A stretch of 64,000 bases of DNA from Lachnospira pectinoschiza (GTDB lineage: Bacteria > Bacillota > Clostridia > Lachnospirales > Lachnospiraceae), in NCBI RefSeq assembly GCF_900103815.1, contig NZ_FNHZ01000003.1, positions 124,001-188,000 of the forward strand. The letters run 5' to 3'. A program made the position numbers and the translations under genes. How positions within the stretch are numbered: the stretch's first letter is position 1; each line of letters starts with the position of its first letter. This document shows positions 54,055 through 62,780 of this stretch, piece after piece. The notes beneath the pieces are model-generated. The model worked only from the letters and a program-made list of their open reading frames with translations, ran no database searches and was not told the origin of the DNA.

Positions 54055-54110
54055 ATAAAAAATCCCCCTTAAGTAGATTGGGTTATTTACCTTGTCTACT
54101 TAAGAGGGAT
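54055..54110 (-). terminator. Terminator after the sce7726-type gene
   Basis: ATCCC, CTTAAGTAGA and their complement form a long stem with a 17-base loop, followed on the minus strand by TTTTTTATG. Confidence 0.85.
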
Positions 54111-54123
54111 CATACCACTTCCC

Positions 54124-54777
54124 TTAAAGCTTCTTTTTCTTTCTACGTACTCTTCTTTTTAAATTTCTTCTTTTCTTTAAGCCCTTAGATTCTCTAAAGT
54201 CATTAATCTGCTGCCTTATAATCTCATAATCTCTTTCAAAAAGTTCTTCACTTATTAAATCATCTAGTCTTTCCTTGGGAACTGTATCAAGAATCTTTTC
54301 CCTTACAAAAGCCTTACTTTTATAGTCGTACTTATGCATTCCCATAATTTGTTGAATATGAGCAAGCTCTGGTCTCCAAAGTAGGCTTAGTTTATGGGCT
54401 AGAGATACATTTTCATTAGGACTAGTAGCCCTTAAAATGTAGAAATCTAGGCGGTCTTCCACTAATTCTACGCTTATAATTCCCCAGTTATCTGGCACAT
54501 GCTCCATGGCGTGAGCCCCGTGACTAGAGCCCACCACCAAGTAATTGTAATCAAAAAATGCATCGTAGTCCTTCACCTGACTTTTAAGCCTAGTGTAGGT
54601 GTCTGCGTCACTTTTTATCTCAATGCCTATTAAGGCGCCATCAATAATTCCAACGGCATCCGCCCTTGAGTCTCCTATATTCACCTCTTCAAGAATTCTT
54701 ATTTTCCCATATAGTTCTTCTAGATATATGAATAAGTCTTCCCTAATGTCCTTGTCATACAAGCTGAATTTCTTCAT
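54124..54777 (-). CDS. sce7726-type nuclease-fold protein
   Basis: A 217-residue protein. The N-terminal half has the pattern of the sce7726 family, a PD-(D/E)XK-like group: RADAVGIIDGALIGIEIKSDADTYTRLKSQ, in which the Asp and the ExK of the fold are visible, then VKDYDAFFDYNYLVVG. The C-terminal 40 residues are very basic (KRRNLKRRVRRKKKKL), suggesting nucleic acid contact. It lies one base after the XRE gene and is coupled to it. Together they look like an accessory module, perhaps mobile or defensive; activity is not established. Start MKKFSLYDK follows GGGAGATAAC. Confidence 0.65.
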   Translation of the reverse strand: MKKFSLYDKDIREDLFIYLEELYGKIRILEEVNIGDSRADAVGIIDGALIGIEIKSDADTYTRLKSQVKDYDAFFDYNYLVVGSSHGAHAMEHVPDNWGIISVELVEDRLDFYILRATSPNENVSLAHKLSLLWRPELAHIQQIMGMHKYDYKSKAFVREKILDTVPKERLDDLISEELFERDYEIIRQQINDFRESKGLKKRRNLKRRVRRKKKKL

Positions 54778-54778
54778 G

Positions 54779-55360
54779 TTATCTCCCATATAAAAATTTA
54801 TCTTTTTTACTCATATTTTTATAATTCTGAATTTCCTTATTAATTTCAGATGCAACTGAATCGAGTATCATTTCTAAAAATCTATCTGGTGTCTGATAAG
54901 TATCTTTTCTTTCTTTAAACTCATTTAATTGATTTATTAATCTTTTTATCGGTTCTTGATGTTTCATTATTTCAAGATATAATCCGTTTTTATTAATCTG
55001 CTCATCAATTCCGTACGATGACAACATCATAGCCTCATAGCTATAATTAGGATTTCCATTATAATAAATAACTCCTTTTGACCATAAAAGATATATAGAA
55101 TTCACAATTTTTTTACCATCATCTGACTGCATTGTAATAAACGCATTATTCTCATCGCCATAATACAATCGATCAATACTTACATTTAGTGCTTTAGCTA
55201 TCTTAGCAGTTGTAACCAAATTAGGTATCTTTTTCCCATTTTCATATTGACTTAGGATTGTATTTGAAAATCCACATAAATCAGCTACAGCTTGTTGTGA
55301 CAATCCTTGAGCTGATCTTACACTTCTTATATTTTCGCCTATATGTTCTTCATAATTCAT
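54779..55360 (-). CDS. XRE-family transcriptional regulator
   Basis: A 193-residue protein. The N-terminal 65 residues are a helix-turn-helix of the phage Cro/CI type: IGENIRSVRSAQGLSQQAVADLCGF, SNTILSQYENGKKIPNLVTTAKIAKAL. The C-terminal part is unlike a peptidase or known ligand domain. A 24-bp perfect palindrome lies over its own promoter, so autorepression and control of the divergent genes are likely. The sce7726-type gene follows at one base. AGAAGGAGGTT precedes the ATG. Confidence 0.85.
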   Translation of the reverse strand: MNYEEHIGENIRSVRSAQGLSQQAVADLCGFSNTILSQYENGKKIPNLVTTAKIAKALNVSIDRLYYGDENNAFITMQSDDGKKIVNSIYLLWSKGVIYYNGNPNYSYEAMMLSSYGIDEQINKNGLYLEIMKHQEPIKRLINQLNEFKERKDTYQTPDRFLEMILDSVASEINKEIQNYKNMSKKDKFLYGR

Positions 55361-55382
55361 ATATCCAACCTCCTTCTACAAA

Positions 55383-55424
55383 AGTATAACATATTTTACC
55401 GAAAGGTAAATGCATTTACCTTTC
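55383..55424. promoter_or_regulatory. XRE operator and promoter: 24-bp perfect palindrome
   Basis: GAAAGGTAAATG and its exact complement span 55401-55424. The minus-strand -35 (TTTACC, 55405-55410) lies inside it, with TATACT at 55383-55388 as the -10 (spacing 16 bp). An overlapping TTTACC-GAAA-GGTAAA symmetry may be a second site. It lies between the XRE gene and the plus-strand DUF4417 gene. Confidence 0.8.
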
Positions 55425-55577
55425 ATATAACATATATAAATCATTTGTAAAACCATCTTTTATTTATACAAATACATCATCTGATTAATATCACTTACCT
55501 AAAGAAAGAACTTTTTTACAAAAAAATAAATGAGAAAATTATATTATAAAAATTCATTACAAAGGAGTTGAAAAAAT

Positions 55578-56117
55578 ATGTTAAAGAGAAAATATGCTAA
55601 TACATTCGATACCGCCATTTGCGAATACGAACACGATTATCATTTTGCTGAACTTATTTATAATCCAGAGTCTATGTATGAAGAATTGTCTCACTATAGT
55701 GCATTTATCACACCTGATAGTTCATTATATATAGATATGCCTCTGTGTTTACAAATTGCAAATTCCTATTTTAATAGAGCTATTGGAGCTTATTTTCAAT
55801 CAAAAGGCATATATGTCATCCCCAATATTCGTTGGGGTGATGAAAGAACTTTCACAAAATGTGAACTGCCTGAAAAAGTTGCTTTTTTAGGTGCTCCTAA
55901 GCACAGTATTGTATCTGTTGGTACATATGGGTGCATTAGGACTTCACAAGACAAATACTATTTTAAATCTGGATTAGATGCAATGCTTCAAGAGTTAAAC
56001 CCTAAAGTTGTTCTTGTCTATGGCAGAATGCCAGATTCCATTTTTCAAGAATATTCTAACGATACAAAATTCGTACAGTATGACGATTGGACTACTAGAA
56101 AAAAGAAAGGAGATTAA
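55578..56117 (+). CDS. DUF4417-type protein
   Basis: A 179-residue protein of unknown function. Its pattern matches the DUF4417 group found in phages and accessory regions of Firmicutes: FITPDSSLYIDMPLCLQIAN, FNRAIGAYFQSKGIYVIPNI, RWGDERTF, and VVLVYGRMPDSIF. AAAGGAGTTG precedes the ATG. It is followed within 10 bp by the remnant of an EndoU toxin frame, but no functional link is evident. Low GC and the surrounding XRE and toxin genes suggest horizontal arrival. Confidence 0.75.
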   Translation: MLKRKYANTFDTAICEYEHDYHFAELIYNPESMYEELSHYSAFITPDSSLYIDMPLCLQIANSYFNRAIGAYFQSKGIYVIPNIRWGDERTFTKCELPEKVAFLGAPKHSIVSVGTYGCIRTSQDKYYFKSGLDAMLQELNPKVVLVYGRMPDSIFQEYSNDTKFVQYDDWTTRKKKGD

Positions 56118-56125
56118 TAAAATAT

Positions 56126-56434
56126 GGGATAAAATATAATATAATAAAAACATATTCTAATGGCGTACGTGTTGGAAACATTCCAGACCATTATAATAAA
56201 AAGAAACGAAAAGGTATAAATCAAGCATGGTTTCCCCAAAATTGGAAATCGAAAGATATACGACGTGCAGGGAATCATGTCGTCAACATACCTAAGAATC
56301 GTAATATAACTAATGGTATAGTATGGGGTGTTTACAAAGGAGTCAGAGTTGGTGTAATGAAAAACGACAAAAAAATATCGACCATATTCCCTGATTCAAA
56401 TCAAACAATTATTTTGAGGAGGAAAAATAAATGA
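56126..56434 (+). pseudogene. EndoU-type toxin remnant (C-terminal part, no start codon)
   Basis: A 102-codon open frame without a usable start. It reads NGVRVGNIPDHYNKKKRKG, then NQAWFPQNWKSKDIRRAGNH, then VWGVYKGVRVGVMKND and KKISTIFPDSNQ, matching the end of the bacterial EndoU ribonuclease domain of polymorphic toxins (FP..W....I..A....., KGV.V.V, I.T.FP). The first catalytic half is missing. The only nearby ATG with a ribosome site (56124, after AAAGGAG) is in another frame and stops after two codons. The end overlaps the next gene by 4 bp (ATGA), a typical toxin-immunity arrangement. It is probably an orphaned or decayed toxin tip. Confidence 0.7.
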
Positions 56435-56754
56435 ATATAACAAAACTAAAAGAAACTATAGAAAGAAGAAACAAATTAGATATTAATGATGATTATGCTC
56501 TTGAAGAATGCTGGAATATTTTCACTAACATTCTTACTAACAACATTGATGAAACTATAGATTTTCTAAAGACTTGTACTGAAGACGAATTCTATGGTGT
56601 AGCTGAGGTATTCCCAGAAATCATTTCTAAAACTCAAAGTCATGAAATCTATAATACAATGATTGCTAGAAACGAATCACTAGAAAACCAAGAATATAAA
56701 GAAAGTAATCAAACAGATTTACAATTTGCAAAGGAAGCCTTCATAAATCAGTAA
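56431..56754 (+). CDS. Probable immunity protein for the EndoU-type toxin
   Basis: A 107-residue acidic, helix-rich protein (ETIDFLKTCTEDEFYGVAEVF, then EIISKTQSHEIYNTMIARNES). The pattern of TCTEDEFYGVAEVFPEII followed by a S.E....M near the middle resembles small immunity proteins found next to polymorphic toxins. AGGAGG precedes its ATG, which overlaps the EndoU frame stop by 4 bp. Identity as immunity comes from position and size; no catalytic motif is seen. Confidence 0.6.
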   Translation: MNITKLKETIERRNKLDINDDYALEECWNIFTNILTNNIDETIDFLKTCTEDEFYGVAEVFPEIISKTQSHEIYNTMIARNESLENQEYKESNQTDLQFAKEAFINQ

Positions 56755-56803
56755 TAATAAAAAATATCTTTTACCAAATTAAATTATATTCGTTACTTTT
56801 TAA

Positions 56804-56836
56804 AGAACACAGTGACACAACGTGCCACTGTGTTCT
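56804..56836. terminator. Terminator between the immunity gene and ABC exporter
   Basis: AGAACACAGTG and CACTGTGTTCT form a perfect 11-bp stem with an 11-base loop between convergent genes. It has short T-rich tails on both sides. Confidence 0.75.
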
Positions 56837-56857
56837 TATTAATCAATAATACATTTT

Positions 56858-58594
56858 TTAATTTTTAAATTGCATATCATAAAGCCCACGATAAATTCCA
56901 TTCTTCTCCATAAGCTCCTTATGGCTTCCTTCTTCTTCAATGCCATTATCTGTTAATACTAAAATCTTTTGGGCATTTCTAATTGTTGAGAGTCTATGGG
57001 CAATTACAATGGTTGTTCTGTTAGCTGCAAGGGATTCAAGGCTATCCTGAACCACTTTTTCTGACTCATTATCAAGGGCTGATGTTGCCTCATCAAAAAT
57101 AAGAATTGCAGGGTTCTTTAAGAAAACTCTTGCAATAGATAATCTCTGCTTTTGACCACCGGATAGCTTGACACCACGTTGTCCGATGTCTGTTTCATAG
57201 CCATCTGGCATAGACATAATAAAGTCATGAGCGTTGGCATTCTTAGCGGCTGCAATGACTTCCTCTCTTGTGGCATCTGGGCGACCATAGAGAATATTTT
57301 CATAAATCGTACCTGAGAATAAATATACATCCTGCTGGACAATACCAATATTACTTCTAAGGCTCTTTAGAGTTACATCTCTAACATCCTTTCCATCAAT
57401 CTTAATAGATCCAGAAGTTACATCATAAAATCTAGGAATAAGTGAGCAGAGGGTTGTTTTACCTGCACCAGAAGAACCTACTAGAGCATAATAAGCACCT
57501 GCTGGCACCTTTAAATCCACCTTTGATAAAACCTCTTCTGTGGCATCCTCATATTTAAAGGAAACGTCCTTAAACTCAATTTCGCCATCAGTTACATTAA
57601 GTGGCTTAGCCCCCTTCTTATCAGTAATATCAGGCACAATATCCATAATTTCGCGGAATCTCTCAAAACCTGTGTAACCATTTTGGAACTGCTCTGTGAA
57701 ATTAATCAAAGTGTTAATAGGCTCTGTAAGCACGCTAATATAAAGCATGAAAGTCACTAAATCTGTGGCTGTTACGCTATTATTAGCAATAAGAAAAATT
57801 CCTGTAACGATTACAAGCACCTGCACGATTGTAGTAAAAGTGCCTACTCCCGCCTGGAAAGTACCCATGTAGAAGTAGCTATTTTTCTTGGCATTAAGGA
57901 AATTTAGGTTACCCACCTTAAACTTCTTATTCTCGATTTCTTCGTTAGCAAAGGACTTAACCACTCTAATGCCAGATAAGTTATCCTCTATCTGACCGTT
58001 GATTTCGGCAATCTTTGCTCGGTTATTCTTAAAAGCCCCTCTCATTTTCTTATTTAATACATATGAAAATGCAAACATAAAGGGAAGTACTGCAATTGAG
58101 ACGATAGCTAACTTATAATTTATAGATATTAAAATTACAATCGCACCTACAATCTTAATTACAGATAGAATAATGTTTTCCGGGCCGTGGTGCATTAACT
58201 CAGTAATATCAAACAAATCATTGGTGATTCTTGACATTAAGGCACCTACCTTCTGATTATCATAGAAGGTAAAGGATAATTTCTGTAAATGGTCAAAAAT
58301 CTCTGCTCTCATATCATATTCAATCTTAGTGCCCATTACATGGCCGATATTTGAAATATAAAACTTACAGCCAAAGTCCACTAATATCATAAAGATAAGT
58401 CCAAGAGCGATCCATTTTCCTCTAGATATAATAAAGTCCGGGCTTTCATAAATTAGGCTTGAAGTTACATAGCGCACAATAAGTGGAATTATAAGTACAA
58501 TTGCTGCCGATAGAGCAGCAAAGAATAAATCTAACCAAAAGACCACTTTATATTTGCTATAATAGCTAATCATTGTTTTTAGATTCTTTTTCAT
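56858..58594 (-). CDS. ABC exporter, fused permease and ATPase
   Basis: A 578-residue half-transporter of the MsbA/BmrA/LmrA type that works as a dimer to export lipids or drugs. Six hydrophobic helices lie in residues 1-300. The ATPase domain has LVGSSGAGKTTLCSLI (Walker A), QQDVYLFSGTIYENI, LSGGQKQRLSIARV (signature), ILIFDEATSALD (Walker B) and IAHRLST. The substrate cannot be told from sequence. It stands alone, without a partner half-transporter. Confidence 0.93.
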   Translation of the reverse strand: MKKNLKTMISYYSKYKVVFWLDLFFAALSAAIVLIIPLIVRYVTSSLIYESPDFIISRGKWIALGLIFMILVDFGCKFYISNIGHVMGTKIEYDMRAEIFDHLQKLSFTFYDNQKVGALMSRITNDLFDITELMHHGPENIILSVIKIVGAIVILISINYKLAIVSIAVLPFMFAFSYVLNKKMRGAFKNNRAKIAEINGQIEDNLSGIRVVKSFANEEIENKKFKVGNLNFLNAKKNSYFYMGTFQAGVGTFTTIVQVLVIVTGIFLIANNSVTATDLVTFMLYISVLTEPINTLINFTEQFQNGYTGFERFREIMDIVPDITDKKGAKPLNVTDGEIEFKDVSFKYEDATEEVLSKVDLKVPAGAYYALVGSSGAGKTTLCSLIPRFYDVTSGSIKIDGKDVRDVTLKSLRSNIGIVQQDVYLFSGTIYENILYGRPDATREEVIAAAKNANAHDFIMSMPDGYETDIGQRGVKLSGGQKQRLSIARVFLKNPAILIFDEATSALDNESEKVVQDSLESLAANRTTIVIAHRLSTIRNAQKILVLTDNGIEEEGSHKELMEKNGIYRGLYDMQFKN

Positions 58595-58658
58595 AATTTT
58601 TCCTTTTTTATTTTTCGTGTTTTGCAGGCAAGACTAGGTCTCGTCTTAGTTATTAATA

Positions 58659-58688
58659 CAAAAACCCTACCTCAAAAAATGAGGTAGG
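58659..58688 (-). terminator. metY terminator
   Basis: CCTACCTCA and TGAGGTAGG form a perfect 9-bp stem, followed on the minus strand by GTTTTTG. Confidence 0.85.
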
Positions 58689-58737
58689 ATTCCTTATTTA
58701 CTATTGAATTATAATGCACAATTTAGATTTATGCTAA

Positions 58738-60021
58738 TTAGATCTGATCAAGTGCCTGTGCTAAGTCTGCGATTAAGTCCTTCTTATCTTCAAGACCACA
58801 TGACATTCTAACTAAACCTGCTGGAATACCTGCTGCCTCTAACTGCTCATCTGTCATCTGACGATGTGTTGATGTTGCAGGATTTAAGCAACATGTTCTA
58901 GCATCAGCTACATGTGTTTCAATAGCTGCAAGCTTTAAGTTCTTCATAAACTTCTGGGCTGCATCTCTGCCTCCTGCAAGTTCGAAAGAAACTACGCCAC
59001 AACCACCGTTTGGTAAGTACTTCTGAGCTAATTCATAGTACTTATCAGACTTAAGGCCTGAGTAATTAACCTTAGTAACCTTTGGATGTGCCTCTAAGAA
59101 TTCAGCTACTGCCTGACCGTTCTCAACGTGTCTTGGCATTCTTACGTGAAGTGATTCAAGACCAAGGTTTAAGATAAAGGCATTCTGAGGAGACTGGATT
59201 GAACCGAAATCTCTCATAAGCTGTGCTGTAGCCTTAGTAATAAATGCACCTTCCTTGCCAAACTTTTCGGCATAAGTAATTCCATGGTAAGAATCATCTG
59301 GTGTGCAAAGTCCTGGGAACTTATCTGCATGAGCCATCCAATCAAACTTACCTGAATCAACGATACATCCACCAACTGCTGCACCATGGCCATCCATGTA
59401 CTTTGTTGTAGAATGTGTTACGATATCAGCTCCCCACTCAATAGGTCTGCAATTAACTGGTGTAGGGAATGTGTTATCTACAATAAGTGGTACGCCGTGC
59501 TCGTGAGCAACCTTAGCGAACTTCTCAATATCAAGTACTGTAAGAGCTGGATTAGCAATTGTCTCACCAAACATAGCTCTTGTGTTATCCTTAAATGCTG
59601 CGTTTAATTCTTCTTCACTAGCATCTGGTTCTACAAATGTTACATCAATACCCATCTTCTTCATTGTTACTGCGATTAAGTTAAATGTACCACCATAAAT
59701 TGATGATGATGCAACAATATGGCTACCAGATTCGCAAATGTTAAATAAAGCAAAGAAGTTAGCTGCCTGGCCTGAAGATGTAAGCATTGCTGCGCTACCG
59801 CCTTCAAGAGCTGCAATCTTAGCTGCTACATGATCATTAGTTGGGTTCTGTAATCTTGTATAAAAATAGCCATTTGCCTCTAAGTCAAAAAGCTTACCCA
59901 TATCCTCGCTTGTATCATACTTAAATGTTGTTGATTGTATAATTGGAATCTGTCTTGGTTCTCCGTTAGCTGGTGTGTAACCGGCCTGAACACAATTTGT
60001 GTTAATACTATAATTTTCCAT
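58738..60021 (-). CDS. metY: O-acetylhomoserine sulfhydrylase
   Basis: A 427-residue PLP enzyme that makes homocysteine from O-acetylhomoserine and sulfide. It has QIPIIQSTTFKYD, YFYTRLQNPTNDHVAAKIAALE, TSSGQAANFFAL, SSSIYGGTFNLI, PLIVDNTFPTP, the PLP Lys in VTHSTTKYMDGHG, and ATSTHRQM near the C-terminus. The length and sequence favour MetY over cystathionine gamma-synthase (about 380). The leader has a strong promoter and two inverted repeats, but no SAM-riboswitch core was found. GGGAGGCTAAA precedes the ATG. Confidence 0.92.
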   Translation of the reverse strand: MENYSINTNCVQAGYTPANGEPRQIPIIQSTTFKYDTSEDMGKLFDLEANGYFYTRLQNPTNDHVAAKIAALEGGSAAMLTSSGQAANFFALFNICESGSHIVASSSIYGGTFNLIAVTMKKMGIDVTFVEPDASEEELNAAFKDNTRAMFGETIANPALTVLDIEKFAKVAHEHGVPLIVDNTFPTPVNCRPIEWGADIVTHSTTKYMDGHGAAVGGCIVDSGKFDWMAHADKFPGLCTPDDSYHGITYAEKFGKEGAFITKATAQLMRDFGSIQSPQNAFILNLGLESLHVRMPRHVENGQAVAEFLEAHPKVTKVNYSGLKSDKYYELAQKYLPNGGCGVVSFELAGGRDAAQKFMKNLKLAAIETHVADARTCCLNPATSTHRQMTDEQLEAAGIPAGLVRMSCGLEDKKDLIADLAQALDQI

Positions 60022-60044
60022 TTTAGCCTCCCGTCAATATCTAT

Positions 60045-60082
60045 ACCATTATAATGGTCTAAACTCGGTTTTCGTTTAGACC
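60045..60082. promoter_or_regulatory. Inverted repeats in the metY leader
   Basis: GGTCTAAAC (60056-60064) and GTTTAGACC (60074-60082) form a perfect 9-bp inverted repeat with a 9-base loop, next to the palindrome ACCATTATAATGGT (60045-60058). They may be a regulator site or a stem at the 5' end of the mRNA. Confidence 0.6.
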
Positions 60083-60092
60083 TATACATGAT

Positions 60093-60121
60093 ATATTATC
60101 GCAGATTAGAAATCATAGCAA
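60093..60121 (-). promoter_or_regulatory. metY promoter
   Basis: TTGCTA (60116-60121) and TAATAT (60093-60098) on the minus strand, spacing 17 bp. Confidence 0.7.
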
Positions 60122-60213
60122 TCTAAAAATTATAAACTTGTACAAAGTTCTTATTCTAATTCTTAATAAAGCCCTTAATAAGAATCTTTTCCTATAGGTT
60201 TTAATTTAAAGCC

Positions 60214-62598
60214 CTAGTTTGAAACCTCCACTAATCGCCAATCCTGACAGTTATAGCCATTCATTGAATACTCCTGTACATTTGCACCAGAAGAAGTTGA
60301 GCCGTTAGCGATTTCAATAACTGACTTATCAGCAGAAGCCTTTGTGTAAATCTTATAGCTTCCGTCTGAGTTTTTTGAAAACTTAAATAGCTGAGCATCG
60401 CTGTCAGTATCTGTATAAATCTGAATGTTAGTACCATTAGAAGCACTATTATAAGCAACGTCAAGTAGATATGTGCTTCCGTCTCCTAAACAGCTGTAAA
60501 TGTAGTAATAACCACTACCGCCGTACTTAACCTTCCAAGTATTATAGGCACCAGCGCTATATGCTCCCCACTGGTCAACATTTGTACCAGCTGCTGCAGT
60601 TCCGTTTTGAACCTCTAAGTAGAGGCCAGAGTTTACATTTTGAATCATGTAAGTCTTTGACTGGTCAATAGCTGAAGCGGATACTGTTGATGAGCTTGAG
60701 CTAGAGCCGGAGCTTGATCCTGACTTTGCTCTTACTGATACCTTTGGCCAAGTTGGAAGGCTTGCATCAGAACCTAGATAGAAGCTTGTGTGTGCTGGCT
60801 GGTTATAGCCAACATTTTGTCCTGCCACCTGATTTCTATACTGTGGGTCCTGCATTAGAGTTGTAATTCTATAATCTGTGTCATAAGGTGTTTCATAAAT
60901 TCTAATGGCGCTACCATCTGCAGTCTGCCAAATAACTTCTTCTCTCCAGTCGCCAAAAATATCTGCGCAAAGACAAGGTGTTGCCTTAGTTGAGTTATTA
61001 GAAGCTATTTCACTACTTGAGAATAAAGTACTAATCTTAGAGCTACTTATATATTTAGTAATCTTAGTTCCGTCTAGCAATTCATTTTCCAAATCCCCAT
61101 CCCAGTAGCAAAGGAAGTTTACTGAAGGGCGGTTTATGGCAATACTTGTGCCTGATGAATTGTAAACGTTAGAAGATGCAGTTGAGAAAAATTCTGCTCC
61201 GTAGTTGCCGGCATAGATATTACCTGCAAGGGCTCTACCTGTGTCTGCGCTGGCATTGTAGTGGAAAATCTGCTTACCAGTCTTGGCATCTAGTAAAGAT
61301 ACGCCGTAGGGCTTTTCCTCGTGACAAGTCCAAACTTCAAGGCCTGCTCTATTTGGAAGGAAATCACCTACATGAAGGGCATCGCCGTGGCCAAGCTTTG
61401 TGCACCACTTAATACTGCCATCATCATCCAGACAAAGGCCACCAAAGATAAGCTCCTGCTTGCCATCACCATCTACATCAGCTGGCATACAGTTATGATT
61501 ACCATTACCTGCTGCGTAGGAATTGGCAGAATCATTAGTATCAAAAGTCCAACGAAGCTTTAACTTCTTATTAACTACATCATAGGCTGTAGCTGTCATT
61601 CTTGTGTAATAGCCTCTACAAGTAACTGCAGTAGGATGATCAGAGTCAATATACATAACAGCCCCAAGAAAACGGTCCACTCTGTTTCCATAAGAATCAC
61701 CCCAGCTCTTTACGCTGCCTCTTGCTGGTGTGTAATTTACTGTATCTAAAACTGCTCCTGTCTGGCCATCAAAAAGTGAGTAATACTCTGGACCTGAAAG
61801 AATATAGCCCTTGGAATTTCTGTAGTCTGCGCTGGCATTTCCAATTACATTGCCCTTGCCATCCTTTGTGCCATCGGCTGTCTTACAAGTCATTTCTGCC
61901 TTGCCATCCCCATCAAAATCAGCTACTAAAAACTGAGTATAATGAGCGCCGGCTCTAATATTTTTACCTAAATCAACTCTCCAAAGTCTTGTGCCATCTA
62001 GCTTATAGCAATCGATGTAGACATTGTCTGTCTTTCCTGACTGAGAGTTATCCTTTGAATTAGATGGGTCCCATTTTAAAAATATTTCATAAGTTCCATC
62101 TCCATCAACATCCCCAACAGATGCGTCATTTGGAGTATAGCCAGAGCCTGGCTTATCAAGCTTTAACTCTAAGTAGGACTTATCTGATTTTACCACTGGT
62201 GAATCAGTGGATTTTTTTACGTTATTTACATAAGTATCTACTCTGTAGTTTGAGTTAGCATTTCCATTCTTATCAATATAGCAAGTTGCATCCCCTGCGT
62301 TACTCGTATATATGAGAGAATTGTCTCTATACAATTTAAATACTGTGTTTGAAGAGTCACTTGCTAGCATACGCCAGCTTACAATCATGCCTGAACCTGT
62401 GTTGAATGCTGTTACACCCCTGTTTAAGTATTCAACCGTTACTGCGCTGCTTGTAGCAGCCTCTGTTTTTGTAGTATTTGCTACTGTTCCAAGCAATCCG
62501 CCAAAAAGCATGCTTGTTACCGTTAAACTAGCCATAAATAAAGATGCTAGCTTTTTGGTCCCCCTAGACCTAGGCTTAAGTCTCATAAATTTTGCCAT
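60214..62598 (-). CDS. Secreted PL11 rhamnogalacturonan lyase with C-terminal CBM13 lectin
   Basis: A 794-residue secreted enzyme that cleaves rhamnogalacturonan-I by beta-elimination. Residues about 20-50 are a signal peptide (LASLFMASLTVTSMLFGGLLG, cleavage likely after TEAA). Residues about 55-630 form the PL11 beta-propeller, with calcium-binding DVDGDGTYEIFLKWD, DFDGDGKAEMTCKTADG and DVDGDGKQELIFGG, NHNCMPAD, and DIFGDWREEVIWQTADGS. A Ser-rich linker leads to a ricin-type CBM13 (about 660-794) with QNVNSGLYLEVQNG and SCLGDGSTYLLDVA. The start MAKFMRLKPR follows TTAGGAGGTATT. With the GH28 enzyme it shows use of pectin as a carbon source. Confidence 0.93.
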   Translation of the reverse strand: MAKFMRLKPRSRGTKKLASLFMASLTVTSMLFGGLLGTVANTTKTEAATSSAVTVEYLNRGVTAFNTGSGMIVSWRMLASDSSNTVFKLYRDNSLIYTSNAGDATCYIDKNGNANSNYRVDTYVNNVKKSTDSPVVKSDKSYLELKLDKPGSGYTPNDASVGDVDGDGTYEIFLKWDPSNSKDNSQSGKTDNVYIDCYKLDGTRLWRVDLGKNIRAGAHYTQFLVADFDGDGKAEMTCKTADGTKDGKGNVIGNASADYRNSKGYILSGPEYYSLFDGQTGAVLDTVNYTPARGSVKSWGDSYGNRVDRFLGAVMYIDSDHPTAVTCRGYYTRMTATAYDVVNKKLKLRWTFDTNDSANSYAAGNGNHNCMPADVDGDGKQELIFGGLCLDDDGSIKWCTKLGHGDALHVGDFLPNRAGLEVWTCHEEKPYGVSLLDAKTGKQIFHYNASADTGRALAGNIYAGNYGAEFFSTASSNVYNSSGTSIAINRPSVNFLCYWDGDLENELLDGTKITKYISSSKISTLFSSSEIASNNSTKATPCLCADIFGDWREEVIWQTADGSAIRIYETPYDTDYRITTLMQDPQYRNQVAGQNVGYNQPAHTSFYLGSDASLPTWPKVSVRAKSGSSSGSSSSSSTVSASAIDQSKTYMIQNVNSGLYLEVQNGTAAAGTNVDQWGAYSAGAYNTWKVKYGGSGYYYIYSCLGDGSTYLLDVAYNSASNGTNIQIYTDTDSDAQLFKFSKNSDGSYKIYTKASADKSVIEIANGSTSSGANVQEYSMNGYNCQDWRLVEVSN

Positions 62599-62713
62599 AA
62601 TACCTCCTAAGTATCTAAACATTAATTACGTTAGTCAATTTGCAGACCCCCTTTGACCAACATCTTTATAATATTTAATTATTAAAATTTCTTCAATAGT
62701 ACCTTGAACCTAT

Positions 62714-62752
62714 AAAAAAGGCATTATACCTATATTTCTAGGTATAATGCCT
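62714..62752 (-). terminator. HAD hydrolase terminator
   Basis: GGCATTATACCTA and TAGGTATAATGCC form a perfect 13-bp stem, followed on the minus strand by TTTTTTATAG. Confidence 0.85.
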
Positions 62753-62780
62753 ATAAAGTCACACTTTTGTTTTAGATTTT

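Noticed and set aside
60022-60130. SAM riboswitch before metY
   Set aside because: The leader has inverted repeats but none of the S-box core sequences, and is too short for a SAM-I aptamer.
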